From assembly GCA_913058345.1 (NCBI GenBank), contig CAJXQR010000004.1, forward strand, positions 1 through 64,000: a stretch of 64,000 nt of DNA. Direction: 5' to 3'. Source of the stretch: an uncultured Gammaproteobacteria bacterium (lineage in GTDB: Bacteria; Pseudomonadota; Gammaproteobacteria; Pseudomonadales; Porticoccaceae). The notes beneath the pieces are model-generated. The model saw nothing but the letters and a program-made list of their open reading frames with translations. It was not told the DNA's origin and searched no databases. Below are positions 53,953 through 64,000 of this stretch, piece after piece. Numbering within the stretch: position 1 is the first letter of the stretch; the number at the start of each line of letters is the position of its first letter. Position numbers and translations under genes: made by a program.

Positions 53953-53991
53953 TTCAACGAAACCTATCTTTTAATGTCTTAGCTCGACATA

Positions 53992-54927
53992 TCACGATGA
54001 GTCCCCAGCAGCCTGTCTCGACACCCGAGCACCCCTGATGGCCGAAAAACCGCCATAGAGACTACCGCCAAGTACCAGGCTAGCGCCAATAAGGTCGCTG
54101 CCACTCACTGTAGCATCGAGCAAAAGCACCGCTAATACAATAGCGTAGACCGGTATCAGATTGAGATAGAGCGAGGCGTGACTGGCGCCTATCAGCTGCA
54201 CGCCTCGATTCCACCAAAATAGCGATAACACCGTTGGCCCAATGCAGACAAAGGCCAGAACAGCAATTACCAAGGCATTGATTTCTGGTTTTATAAAAAA
54301 GAAACCCTCCACGGTGGCTAGTAATAGCGCCGGAATAATCGATAAAAACAAGCCGATTGCTGTGGTTTCCATTGCGCTCATGGTGAACATGACCCGCCGC
54401 CCTGCCATACCGTAAATACTCCACGACACCACTGCGAGCAGTATCAGTATATCGCCGATATTAAGATCCAGAGCGAGTAAGGCCGACAGTTGACCACCAC
54501 TGAGCATCCAAGCAACACCGACCACGGTGGTGGCTGCTGCCAACCACTGGCTGCGGTGTAATTGTTCACGCAGAAAAATTGCTGACAACAGCGCCGTTGC
54601 CAGCGGTGTTAAAGCATTCATCAAGCCCGCATTGATCGGCGTAGTGTAGCGCAAGCCAAGATAGAGCAGAACCTGGAAGCCGAGTACACCACTAATAGAC
54701 ATGAGTACCAGTAGGGGCCAGCTTTTAACGCCACGTAATATATCCCGTCGCCCGCCAAGTCTGATGACCAGTATAAAAATGATACTGCCAGCCACAGCCC
54801 TACTGGCAACAATAAAACCGGGGCCAATATAGTCACTCAAAAGACTGCCGGCAATCAGGTTGCCAGCCCAGAACAATCCGGATAAATTGAGCAGAAGTGC
54901 GGCTTTAAGATAATCTTTTTTATGCAA
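53992..54927 (-). CDS. EamA-family (DMT) membrane transporter
   Basis: The 311-residue protein has ten predicted membrane helices in two EamA repeats (LNLSGLFWAGNLIAGSLLS in the first; the second begins near residue 157 with ILILLAVVSWSIYGMAGRR). Such carriers export amino acids or metabolites. The substrate is not predictable. It is convergent with the XRE gene. Confidence 0.9.
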   Translation of the reverse strand: MHKKDYLKAALLLNLSGLFWAGNLIAGSLLSDYIGPGFIVASRAVAGSIIFILVIRLGGRRDILRGVKSWPLLVLMSISGVLGFQVLLYLGLRYTTPINAGLMNALTPLATALLSAIFLREQLHRSQWLAAATTVVGVAWMLSGGQLSALLALDLNIGDILILLAVVSWSIYGMAGRRVMFTMSAMETTAIGLFLSIIPALLLATVEGFFFIKPEINALVIAVLAFVCIGPTVLSLFWWNRGVQLIGASHASLYLNLIPVYAIVLAVLLLDATVSGSDLIGASLVLGGSLYGGFSAIRGARVSRQAAGDSS

Positions 54928-54988
54928 TAGAAGAACTGCTTTTAGTCTATTTTCGAAAAAGCGGAAAAGTGGTTGTCAATCAATGTGA

Positions 54989-55381
54989 CTAAGCAATGGC
55001 GGGGCCACCTTTGTCGACCCAGGTTTTTAAATCAAAATATTCACGCCAATTGTTGATTTTACCCTCGGCATTAAATTCAAAGATACCTAGCACGGGTAGC
55101 TCTGACAGAGTGTTATCACCCAGTGTAAAACTATCGAGCCTTTCGGTAACGACTCGCTGATCATCAGCGACTGTGGTGAGAATCTGAAAACGGCAAAAAC
55201 TGGCGGCACCGAGGAAACCTGTAAGAAAACCCCGGATTTGTTCCTGTCCCACCAGAGGTTCCATGGGCATGTTGTGGTAAACCGCATCTTCACTCATATA
55301 ACCGAGTACAGCCTCAACATCGAGATTGTCCCAAGCCTGGCAGAAATCAATCACTGTTTTTTGACGCTCTTGTACTGTCAT
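54989..55381 (-). CDS. SnoaL/limonene-epoxide hydrolase-like NTF2-fold protein
   Basis: The 130-residue protein (ATG 55381 with AAGGAGAT) has an NTF2-like cone fold. VDFCQAWDNLDVEAVLGYMSEDAVYHNMPMEPLVG near 9-43 and the REYFDLKTWV end match the limonene-1,2-epoxide hydrolase branch. An epoxide hydrolase or isomerase role is possible. The substrate is unknown. It is near a Ddn-like oxidoreductase and may be part of a catabolic set. Confidence 0.85.
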   Translation of the reverse strand: MTVQERQKTVIDFCQAWDNLDVEAVLGYMSEDAVYHNMPMEPLVGQEQIRGFLTGFLGAASFCRFQILTTVADDQRVVTERLDSFTLGDNTLSELPVLGIFEFNAEGKINNWREYFDLKTWVDKGGPAIA

Positions 55382-55421
55382 GATGTATCTCCTTTTCAAA
55401 TGGCTATTTTTAGACCACAGT

Positions 55422-55922
55422 TTACAGCGGCTTCATGACAAAAATCGGAATATGCCGATCACCCACACGACTTTTGTAATGAGGGAAGCCCATATAGGTA
55501 TCGAGAGCATAACCCCAATAACGCTCGTACTCCTCCCCCTCTAATTCGGTGGCCGTATAGTTCTGGGTTTGACCGCGGAGGGTACAACTGACCTGAGGGT
55601 GGGCCTTAAGATTGTAGTACCAGGCGGGGTTGTGGCTCTGACCAAAATTGGAGGCGACAATAGCAAAAGCACCAGGCTCGGCTTCATCTTCTATGCACAG
55701 CAAGGGGATGGCGCGAATCACACCACTCTTAGCACCCTTTGCAGACAATACCACTACTGACAGGCCGGTCATCATACCCGCCATAGTGGTACGACCACTC
55801 GATAGTGTAAAGACAACGCGGTCAAGGTGGTGCTGAGTGCGCGCCAGAAACCAGGCACCCGCACTCGTGGAGGCTACCTTGTGCATCCCGCGATGAAAGG
55901 CTGAGAGTGTTTTAGGTGGCAT
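55422..55922 (-). CDS. nitroreductase/F420-binding Ddn-like split-barrel protein
   Basis: The 166-residue protein resembles deazaflavin-dependent nitroreductases (Ddn, DUF385 family): LSAKGAKSGVIRAIPLLCIED near 59-79, ASNFGQSHNPAWYYNLKAHPQV near 89-110, and ERYWGYALDTYMGFPHYKSR. In mycobacteria this fold binds F420. F420 is uncommon in gammaproteobacteria, so the true cofactor may be FMN or another flavin. It is 40 bp from the NTF2-fold gene. Confidence 0.85.
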   Translation of the reverse strand: MPPKTLSAFHRGMHKVASTSAGAWFLARTQHHLDRVVFTLSSGRTTMAGMMTGLSVVVLSAKGAKSGVIRAIPLLCIEDEAEPGAFAIVASNFGQSHNPAWYYNLKAHPQVSCTLRGQTQNYTATELEGEEYERYWGYALDTYMGFPHYKSRVGDRHIPIFVMKPL

Positions 55923-55997
55923 TACTACTCCTTGTTATGCGTTATCTTGATCGGAATTCACTCTCAGACTGGCCTGGACTCGCTAAAAAGTTAGGTT

Positions 55998-57101
55998 TTA
56001 GAGTGTTTGTGCCTCTAGCTTAGCCACCACACGCTCCCCAAATTCCTGAGTACTAATCATGGTAACACCGGAGCCTGGCTTGCTTAAATCAGCAGTAGAA
56101 AAACCATCCGCGAAAACACCCTGCATGGCAGCCCAAACATTTTCCGCTTCATCGCTCATATCGAAGCTGTTTTCCAGCATCATCGCTACCGAACCTATCA
56201 TCGAATAAGGGTTGGCAATATTCTTGCCAGCAATATCTGGTGCAGAACCATGAGAGGGCTCATAGTAAGCCTTGTCAGGCCCCAGACAAGCGGAGGGCAT
56301 TAAACCGAGAGAACCAAGAATACCGCCGCCCTGGTCGCTGAGAATATCGCCAAACATATTCTCCATCACCATGACATCGAATTGGGTGGGGTTTAAACAC
56401 AATAGGGTGGCTGCAGCGTCAACCAGAATATGGACAACTTTGACTTCAGGATACTGCGGGGAGATCTCTTCGATAATTTCGTTCCACAAAACGCTCGATT
56501 TCAAGACGTTACTCTTGTGGATGTTGTGCAGCACCTTCTTACGACGCATAGCAATTTTAAAAGCTTCGTGAAGAATGCGCTTGATTTGACCTTCGTCATA
56601 TTCGAGAGTTTCTCTCACATAGCGTAAACCTTCATCATTAACGCCCTCTTCTTTTTCACCAAAATAGAGGCCACCCACCAGCTCTCGCACCATAATCAAA
56701 TCGATGCCCTCGCCGATAATTTCTGGCTTAAGGGGCGAAAAATGGGCCAGGGCTTTTGGCAGTGACACCGGACGAAAATTGGCAAAGGTATTATAGCGAC
56801 GGCGCATGGGTAACAGTGCCGCTCGCTCGGGCAGCATGTCGACGGGAATTTTTTGAGACGCCTCGTGGCTTAAGCCAATAGGACCTTTGAGAATAGCATC
56901 GGCGGCATCGCAACTATCAATAGTCGCTTGCGGGAAGGGATGGCCACACTCAAAATACGCGTTGGCACCAAACGCTGACGGCATGAGTTCAAAGCTCACA
57001 TCATTACGCGCCTCAATGACTTTCAATACTTTAAGTGCTTCTGCCATAATTTCTGGGCCAATGCCATCACCAGCCAATACTGCAATTTTGAAACTTTTCA
57101 C
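55998..57101 (-). CDS. 3-isopropylmalate dehydrogenase-like decarboxylating dehydrogenase
   Basis: The 367-residue protein belongs to the isocitrate/isopropylmalate dehydrogenase family: LAGDGIGPEIMAEALK near 9-24, RELVGGLYFGEKE near 139-151, NIHKSNVLKSS near 193, and MVMENMFGDILSDQGGGILGSLGLMPSACLG near 244-274. It resembles LeuB closely, so it could be leuB itself. However, leuA, leuC and leuD are absent, and the neighbours are DUF35 and thiolase-like genes. A paralogue acting on another 2-hydroxy acid is therefore possible. Confidence 0.88.
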   Translation of the reverse strand: MKSFKIAVLAGDGIGPEIMAEALKVLKVIEARNDVSFELMPSAFGANAYFECGHPFPQATIDSCDAADAILKGPIGLSHEASQKIPVDMLPERAALLPMRRRYNTFANFRPVSLPKALAHFSPLKPEIIGEGIDLIMVRELVGGLYFGEKEEGVNDEGLRYVRETLEYDEGQIKRILHEAFKIAMRRKKVLHNIHKSNVLKSSVLWNEIIEEISPQYPEVKVVHILVDAAATLLCLNPTQFDVMVMENMFGDILSDQGGGILGSLGLMPSACLGPDKAYYEPSHGSAPDIAGKNIANPYSMIGSVAMMLENSFDMSDEAENVWAAMQGVFADGFSTADLSKPGSGVTMISTQEFGERVVAKLEAQTL

Positions 57102-57145
57102 TGAATATCTACCACTCGTCTATTGATTCAAAAAAATAAACCCAA

Positions 57146-57553
57146 TCAAGCCGGCGCAAAAAACGGCAACGCCGTGGCTTCACCGGTGTCAATAAATGCC
57201 ACTTTAACAGCCTGACCGATTTCAAGTTTGTCGAAATCACAGTCGATTAAATTGGTCATCATTGTTGGACCCTCATCAAGAGTCACATAGGCAATGGCCC
57301 ACGGCTCCTTCGTTCTACGCATAACGCTGTAGGTGTAAATCGTGCCGCGTCCCGCTGTTTCTAGATACTCTGTATCGTCACTGAAACAAAAGGGGCAAAA
57401 GGTACGTGGGTAAAAATGATTTTCACCACAGCTATTACAGTGTTTAACGAGCAATTTACCCTCAGCCGTCGCGGCCCAAAAGTAGTGAGTTTCATCATTG
57501 ACGCGAGGTGCCCGCACTTTACTGGGGCGATTCATGCCGTTTAAATTGCTCAT
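57146..57553 (-). CDS. DUF35 OB-fold acyl-CoA-associated protein
   Basis: The 135-residue protein has a rubredoxin-like zinc finger (CNSCGENHFYPRTFCPFC, residues 39-56) and an OB-fold part (GTIYTYSVMRRTKEPWAIAYVTLDEGP), the DUF35 arrangement. These proteins pair with thiolase-like enzymes, acting as the acyl-CoA-binding partner. The gene overlaps the thiolase gene by 4 bases (ATGA), strongly suggesting a complex. Confidence 0.92.
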   Translation of the reverse strand: MSNLNGMNRPSKVRAPRVNDETHYFWAATAEGKLLVKHCNSCGENHFYPRTFCPFCFSDDTEYLETAGRGTIYTYSVMRRTKEPWAIAYVTLDEGPTMMTNLIDCDFDKLEIGQAVKVAFIDTGEATALPFFAPA

Positions 57554-58722
57554 GCGTCGGCCCCTCCCAATATCAATGTGGCACTGCCCATACGTGATCC
57601 CAGTAGCCCCCCCGTACCGTGGGCCAATGCGATATCGCAGTTGGGCACCTGTACTTTTGGGTGGGCTTCGCCACGCACTTGGCGCACAGCTTCAATAACT
57701 TTGGTTATGCCACCCCGATCGGTCGGATGATTGTTACATAGCCCACCGCCATCAGTATTAAAGGGCAATTTGCCGACTCCAGAAATCAGATTGCCGTCGG
57801 CGACAAATTTGCCGCCCTCGCCCTTGGCACAAAAGCCAAGGTCTTCGAGAGTTTCAACCACAGTAATGGTGAAGGAATCGTATATGGAGGCGTATTTAAT
57901 ATCGGCCTGTGTTACGCCAGCTTCTTCAAATGCCTTTGGCCCCGACCAGCGTGCGCCGGAATAGGTCAAATCGACTTTGCCACCGTTGAGGTGTTTTATG
58001 GCTTCGCCAGCACCCAGCACTTTGACGGTAGAACGCGTTAATTGCGCGGCAATTTCTGGAGCCACTACGATAACTGCCCCACCACCATCGCTCACCACAC
58101 AGCAGTCGAGACGGTGTAGGGGGTCGCTGATCATCGGAGAATTCACTACCTCCTCCACTGTCACTACATTGCGCAGCATCGCGTGTTCGTTGTATTGGGC
58201 GTGGTGGGAGGCTGCGACTTTTACCCAGGCCAGCTGCTCACTGGTAGTACCATATTCATGCATATGGCGCATTGCTGCCATACCGTACATATTAGCGACC
58301 ATTGGACGAAAAGGTGCCTCAAATCCGTAATCAGCAGGTGGACCACCGCCGGGGCGTGGGTGGTAACTTTCTTTGGCATCGGCGCGAGGGCGACCCGCGA
58401 GAGTGATTAATGCCACTTTGCAATGACCCATAGCGATAGCTTGCGCCGCGTGATTGACGTGTGCCACATAGGAAGAACCACCCACTTCAGTGCTGTCAAA
58501 CTGGGTGATATTCAGGCCCATATATTCGGCCTGATTCAAAGGGCCAAGGCCCGGGACATCGCCAGCACAGTAGTAGGCGTCAATATCCTCTTTTCTCAGA
58601 CCGGCGTCTTCCAGTGCACCCTTGGCAACCTCGGCATGTAGCTGGGGAACAGTCTTACCCGTGCCATCACGTAGTGGGTGCTCGTAAACCCCCGCAATAA
58701 AGGCCTTTCCTCTAATACTCAA
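57550..58722 (-). CDS. thiolase-superfamily protein (SCP-x/Ltp2 branch)
   Basis: The 390-residue protein has the thiolase fold with EVGGSSYVAHVNHAAQAI near 78-95, where classical thiolases have the nucleophile Cys. Here Ser stands in the loop, and the sequence falls in the SCP2-thiolase/Ltp2-like branch. Members paired with DUF35 proteins act as thiolases or as retro-aldolases in steroid side-chain breakdown. The NPTDRGG-like end (NHPTDRGGITKVIEAV) is kept. Its DUF35 partner is coupled. Which reaction it performs cannot be told. Confidence 0.9.
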   Translation of the reverse strand: MSIRGKAFIAGVYEHPLRDGTGKTVPQLHAEVAKGALEDAGLRKEDIDAYYCAGDVPGLGPLNQAEYMGLNITQFDSTEVGGSSYVAHVNHAAQAIAMGHCKVALITLAGRPRADAKESYHPRPGGGPPADYGFEAPFRPMVANMYGMAAMRHMHEYGTTSEQLAWVKVAASHHAQYNEHAMLRNVVTVEEVVNSPMISDPLHRLDCCVVSDGGGAVIVVAPEIAAQLTRSTVKVLGAGEAIKHLNGGKVDLTYSGARWSGPKAFEEAGVTQADIKYASIYDSFTITVVETLEDLGFCAKGEGGKFVADGNLISGVGKLPFNTDGGGLCNNHPTDRGGITKVIEAVRQVRGEAHPKVQVPNCDIALAHGTGGLLGSRMGSATLILGGADA

Positions 58723-58801
58723 AGTCCACTCCTCATTTTATCGTTATTGTATTTTTTGGGTGCCTCAGTGTTACAGTAATTCTCTGATTTAATAGCTAAT
58801 T

Positions 58802-61317
<2,516 letters not shown>

Positions 61318-61404
61318 AATTCCTATCTTAAATTATACAACTCTCAAAATAGCGTGGCTAAACACTCTCTACGCCCTGGCCTACCCTAAATAATTTTCCA
61401 ACAG

Positions 61405-61590
61405 CTACCTCACCCAAGACAGCAACCCGGCACCCAACAACATACTCACCAGACCTAATAGGCGAATGTTTTTGTCATCAGTTTGCGCTAGAGACAACAT
61501 CATATTACGCCAGCCTGAGGGTGCCAGAAACGGCATGAGACCCTCAATAATCAGGACTAAACACAATGCAGCCAAAAGATCTTGTGTCAT
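61405..61590 (-). CDS. DUF2065 small membrane protein
   Basis: This 61-residue protein (ATG 61590) has two membrane helices (LLAALCLVLIIEGLMPFLA and LLGLVSMLLGAGLLSWV) separated by a short polar loop with WRNMMLSLAQ. It is the DUF2065 family found between hflC and hisZ. Its function is unknown. Confidence 0.92.
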   Translation of the reverse strand: MTQDLLAALCLVLIIEGLMPFLAPSGWRNMMLSLAQTDDKNIRLLGLVSMLLGAGLLSWVR

Positions 61591-61642
61591 CACCTTCACC
61601 TATATAAGGTTGCCCCATAAGGCCTACTCGCCCGCGACAATC

Positions 61643-61674
61643 GCAAAAAAACCGGGCTGCCCCGGTTTTTTTGC
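61643..61674. terminator. bidirectional terminator between hflC and DUF2065
   Basis: GCAAAAAAACCGGG at 61643-61656 pairs with CCCGGTTTTTTTGC at 61661-61674 around a 4-base loop, a 14-bp stem with A/T tails for both directions. It would end hflKC transcription and separate it from DUF2065-hisZ-purA. Confidence 0.9.
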
Positions 61675-61763
61675 CATTTTACCACTCGAGACAATCGAGG
61701 GCTGTATTTTTTACAACAATCAAGCCTATAGAAACCTTCCCACAGAAGCCTTCAGCACAAAGC

Positions 61764-62645
61764 TCAATTCCCAGACTGGCCTTTCGAATTTTTTAGATAT
61801 CGGAAAAATTCACTATCAGGCTCAACCAACAGGATATCGCCCTTTGATGAGAAAGCATTGTTATACGCTTTTAGACTCCGCGTAAAAGCATAAAACTCAG
61901 GGTCTTTACTATAAGCGTTGGCGTAAATCGCTGTTGCTTTCGCATCACCAGCACCACGCAATTGCTCGCTCTCTTTGTAAGCATTCGCTGCAATGACCGT
62001 TTCCTGCCGGTCGGCATCAGCACGAATTTCTTCAGCCGCTTCCTTGCCGATAGAGCGTAATTCTCGAGCTTCTTTCTCACGCTCAGCTTGCATGCGGCGG
62101 AACACCTGCTCGCTCACCTCGGAGGGAAGGTCAATGCGTTTAACACGAACATCCACCACTTCAACACCCAGAGACTGAGTAACGGTCTTGTTCAATTGCT
62201 GAGTAATATTGTGCATTAAAGCATCGCGCTCACCGGATACCACCTCGTGCAGAGTCCGCGTACCAAACTGATTACGCAGACCATCGTTAACACGATCACC
62301 AAGACGGGCATGGGCCACGGCTTCATCACCGCCGGTCGCCTTATAGTAAACCTCAACGTCCTTAATTCTCCACTTGGCAAAGGCATCGACGATCAAGCGT
62401 TTTTTCTCACGGGTCAAAAAACTATTTGGTTCGGCGTCAAGAGTGAGGACCCGCGCGTCAAATTTACGCACTTTGTCGGCCAGAGGCCATTTAAAGTGGA
62501 GACCTGGTGGAATATCGGCTTCGGTAATGCGACCAAAATGTAGCTTAACGCCCCTTTCCGTTTCTTTAATAACATAAATAAAACTATTGCTAAAGATAAT
62601 CGCGAGGACAACAAGCACTAAAATCTTTGGAAAACTCTGGTTCAT
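61764..62645 (-). CDS. hflC: HflC membrane protease modulator
   Basis: HflC is a band-7/SPFH protein that forms the HflKC complex around FtsH and limits its proteolysis. The 293-residue protein has an N-terminal signal anchor (ILVLVVLAIIFSNSFIYVI) and the SPFH domain (about 20-200), then a helical tail rich in Glu and Ala (EREKEARELRSIGKEAAEEIRADAD). The stop of hflK and the start of hflC share one base (TAATG). Confidence 0.96.
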   Translation of the reverse strand: MNQSFPKILVLVVLAIIFSNSFIYVIKETERGVKLHFGRITEADIPPGLHFKWPLADKVRKFDARVLTLDAEPNSFLTREKKRLIVDAFAKWRIKDVEVYYKATGGDEAVAHARLGDRVNDGLRNQFGTRTLHEVVSGERDALMHNITQQLNKTVTQSLGVEVVDVRVKRIDLPSEVSEQVFRRMQAEREKEARELRSIGKEAAEEIRADADRQETVIAANAYKESEQLRGAGDAKATAIYANAYSKDPEFYAFTRSLKAYNNAFSSKGDILLVEPDSEFFRYLKNSKGQSGN

Positions 62646-63802
62646 TAGCGTGACTCCCGGCGTTGATTATTGGATGACTGGTTGCGAATCCGGTCAATCA
62701 CTGCCTCTGTAATCAGGTTGATATCCGCTGAAGTGAGCGATCTAACTTGATTTTTACTACTGCTGCCAGAGCTTGTGGCTTGCTGCTGCATAATCTTGTC
62801 CAACGGCAGATAAAGCATGTTATTGCCACCTTCAACATCGACCACCACTTTCGAGCTGTTTTCCATCACTGTTTGCATAGCATCGAGATAAAGCCGCTGG
62901 CGAGTAACCTCAGGCGCTTTTTGGTACTCAGCCAACAATTTATCGAAGCGTTCCGCTTCACCTTCTGCATCCGCGACAACGCGAGCCTGATAGCCTTTCG
63001 CTTCTTCAATCACACGCTTGGCTCGACCTCGCGCCTCAGGAACGATGCCATTAGCGTAAGCCTGAGCTTCATTAATCACACGCTCTCTATCTTCCCGCGC
63101 CTTGATCACATCATCGTAAGCCGCTTTGACGGCAGCGGGAGGCTTGGCTTCAAGAATATTCACCTTGACGACTTTAATGCCCGAGCCATAGCTATCGAGA
63201 TAATTCTGCAAACGCTCTTTAACATCGACACTTAATTGTTCACGCCCCGTCGAAACCACCTCGTCGAGACCGCTGCTACCGACCACATGGCGCAAAGCAC
63301 TGTCCGTGGCATGGCGCAAACTATATTCCGGCGCTTTCACATTGAGCACAAAATCTTTTACCGATCGAATGTTGTAGTGCACTGTTAGGGGTAGCTCGAC
63401 AATATTTTCATCCTGGGTGAGCATCTGCCCGCGCGTTTGGTACTGTCGTTCTTCTGTAACACGAACTCGAGTAATATCGTCAATCAGGGGCGGGTTCCAG
63501 TGCAGACCATCGCCAATAATTTCATGGAACTTGCCCAGGCGCAGCACTACCGCCTTCTCCTTAGCATCTACCTGGTAAAAGCCCATGAGCCCCCAAATCA
63601 CTATAGCAATGACGACAATGCCGACTATAGCCATGGCACCCATACCGCCGCCACTGCTATTGCCACTACCACTGCCACCAAAAATCTTGCCGAATTTATC
63701 GCCGATATCTTTCAGAGCTGCGTCGAGATCGGGCGGACTACCGCCTTTACCACTACCGTTACCCCAGGGATCTTTACCGCCACCCGGTTCATTCCAAGCC
63801 AT
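62645..63802 (-). CDS. hflK: HflK membrane protease modulator
   Basis: The 385-residue partner of HflC has a Gly-rich N-terminal tail (PGGGKDPWGNGSGKGGSPPDLD), one membrane helix (MAIVGIVVIAIVIWGLMGFY near 57-76), the SPFH domain (about 80-260), and a helical tail. The tail has a Ser/Gln-rich end. The bases upstream to the window end contain its ribosome binding region (ACTGGAGTGAGTA) and no other gene; hflX usually lies further up. Confidence 0.96.
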   Translation of the reverse strand: MAWNEPGGGKDPWGNGSGKGGSPPDLDAALKDIGDKFGKIFGGSGSGNSSGGGMGAMAIVGIVVIAIVIWGLMGFYQVDAKEKAVVLRLGKFHEIIGDGLHWNPPLIDDITRVRVTEERQYQTRGQMLTQDENIVELPLTVHYNIRSVKDFVLNVKAPEYSLRHATDSALRHVVGSSGLDEVVSTGREQLSVDVKERLQNYLDSYGSGIKVVKVNILEAKPPAAVKAAYDDVIKAREDRERVINEAQAYANGIVPEARGRAKRVIEEAKGYQARVVADAEGEAERFDKLLAEYQKAPEVTRQRLYLDAMQTVMENSSKVVVDVEGGNNMLYLPLDKIMQQQATSSGSSSKNQVRSLTSADINLITEAVIDRIRNQSSNNQRRESR

Positions 63803-64000
63803 TACTCACTCCAGTGAAAGTACAGGGCGCAAATTCTAACAAGCCCTGATTGAAAAGCCAGCAAACATCACCAACTAACACCAATGAAAAAAATATAAAA
63901 ACGCATAAAACTGCACTATGACGACAGTTCCGCCCCTTTAAAATTACTCTATCTAAATCTCGCCTGCCTATACTCAACCCATCTCATTTAGAGACCGGCT

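Overview
The window comes from a gammaproteobacterium, probably a marine relative of Pseudomonas or the Cellvibrionales/Spongiibacterales. This rests on gene order typical of Pseudomonas-like genomes (gacA-uvrC-pgsA-tRNA; comEC-exbB-exbD-msbA-lpxK-kdsB-murB; acpP-pabC-mltG-tmk-holB-pilZ-tatD; hflK-hflC-DUF2065-hisZ-purA) and on gammaproteobacterial protein sequences. No species can be named from sequence alone.

Positions 1-1376 look like the tail of an integron cassette array. Two one-gene cassettes (a membrane-anchored unknown protein and a protein with an HEPN-like R-x4-H motif) are bounded by attC-type sites. The terminal repeats of each cassette are exact reverse complements of each other, as integron recombination predicts.

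Positions 1377-10274 are a compact 8.9 kb integrative element inserted in the 3' end of tRNA-Leu(TAA). It has 75-bp direct repeats at both ends and candidate integrase arm sites next to each end. Its genes are a tyrosine integrase, an unknown protein, an AlpA/excisionase-like HTH protein, a small zinc-ribbon protein and a P2 gpA-type HUH replication initiator. The cargo is a translationally coupled two-gene unit on the other strand. It encodes a 105-residue protein and a 1111-residue TPR / GreA-C-like / PIN-like protein, which share a short G-x-GDNVAG-(D/N)-K motif. This pair is the best candidate for a conflict (anti-phage) system here.

Positions 10219-33807 are mostly conserved housekeeping genes on the minus strand: tRNA-Leu, tRNA-Cys, pgsA, uvrC, a GacA-type regulator, murB, a low-molecular-weight phosphatase, kdsB, lpxK, msbA, exbD, exbB and comEC. 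After a plus-strand flavodoxin and patatin pair come tatD, pilZ, holB, tmk, mltG, pabC, acpP, fabG, fabD, rpmF and yceD, then plus-strand maf. The fatty-acid cluster lacks fabF and plsX at their usual places.

Positions 34083-58722 are more species-specific: topB, a PepSY protein coupled to a TonB receptor, selO, a class III CoA-transferase, a PEP-CTERM protein, moeA and moeB, a glutathione S-transferase, a flavin reductase, an AcuI-type reductase, an SDR, a PspA-like coiled-coil protein coupled to a multi-pass membrane protein beside a divergent XRE regulator, an EamA transporter, and a minus-strand run of small metabolic enzymes including a LeuB-like dehydrogenase and a DUF35/thiolase pair. 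Positions 58802-63802 return to conserved genes: purA, hisZ, DUF2065, hflC and hflK.
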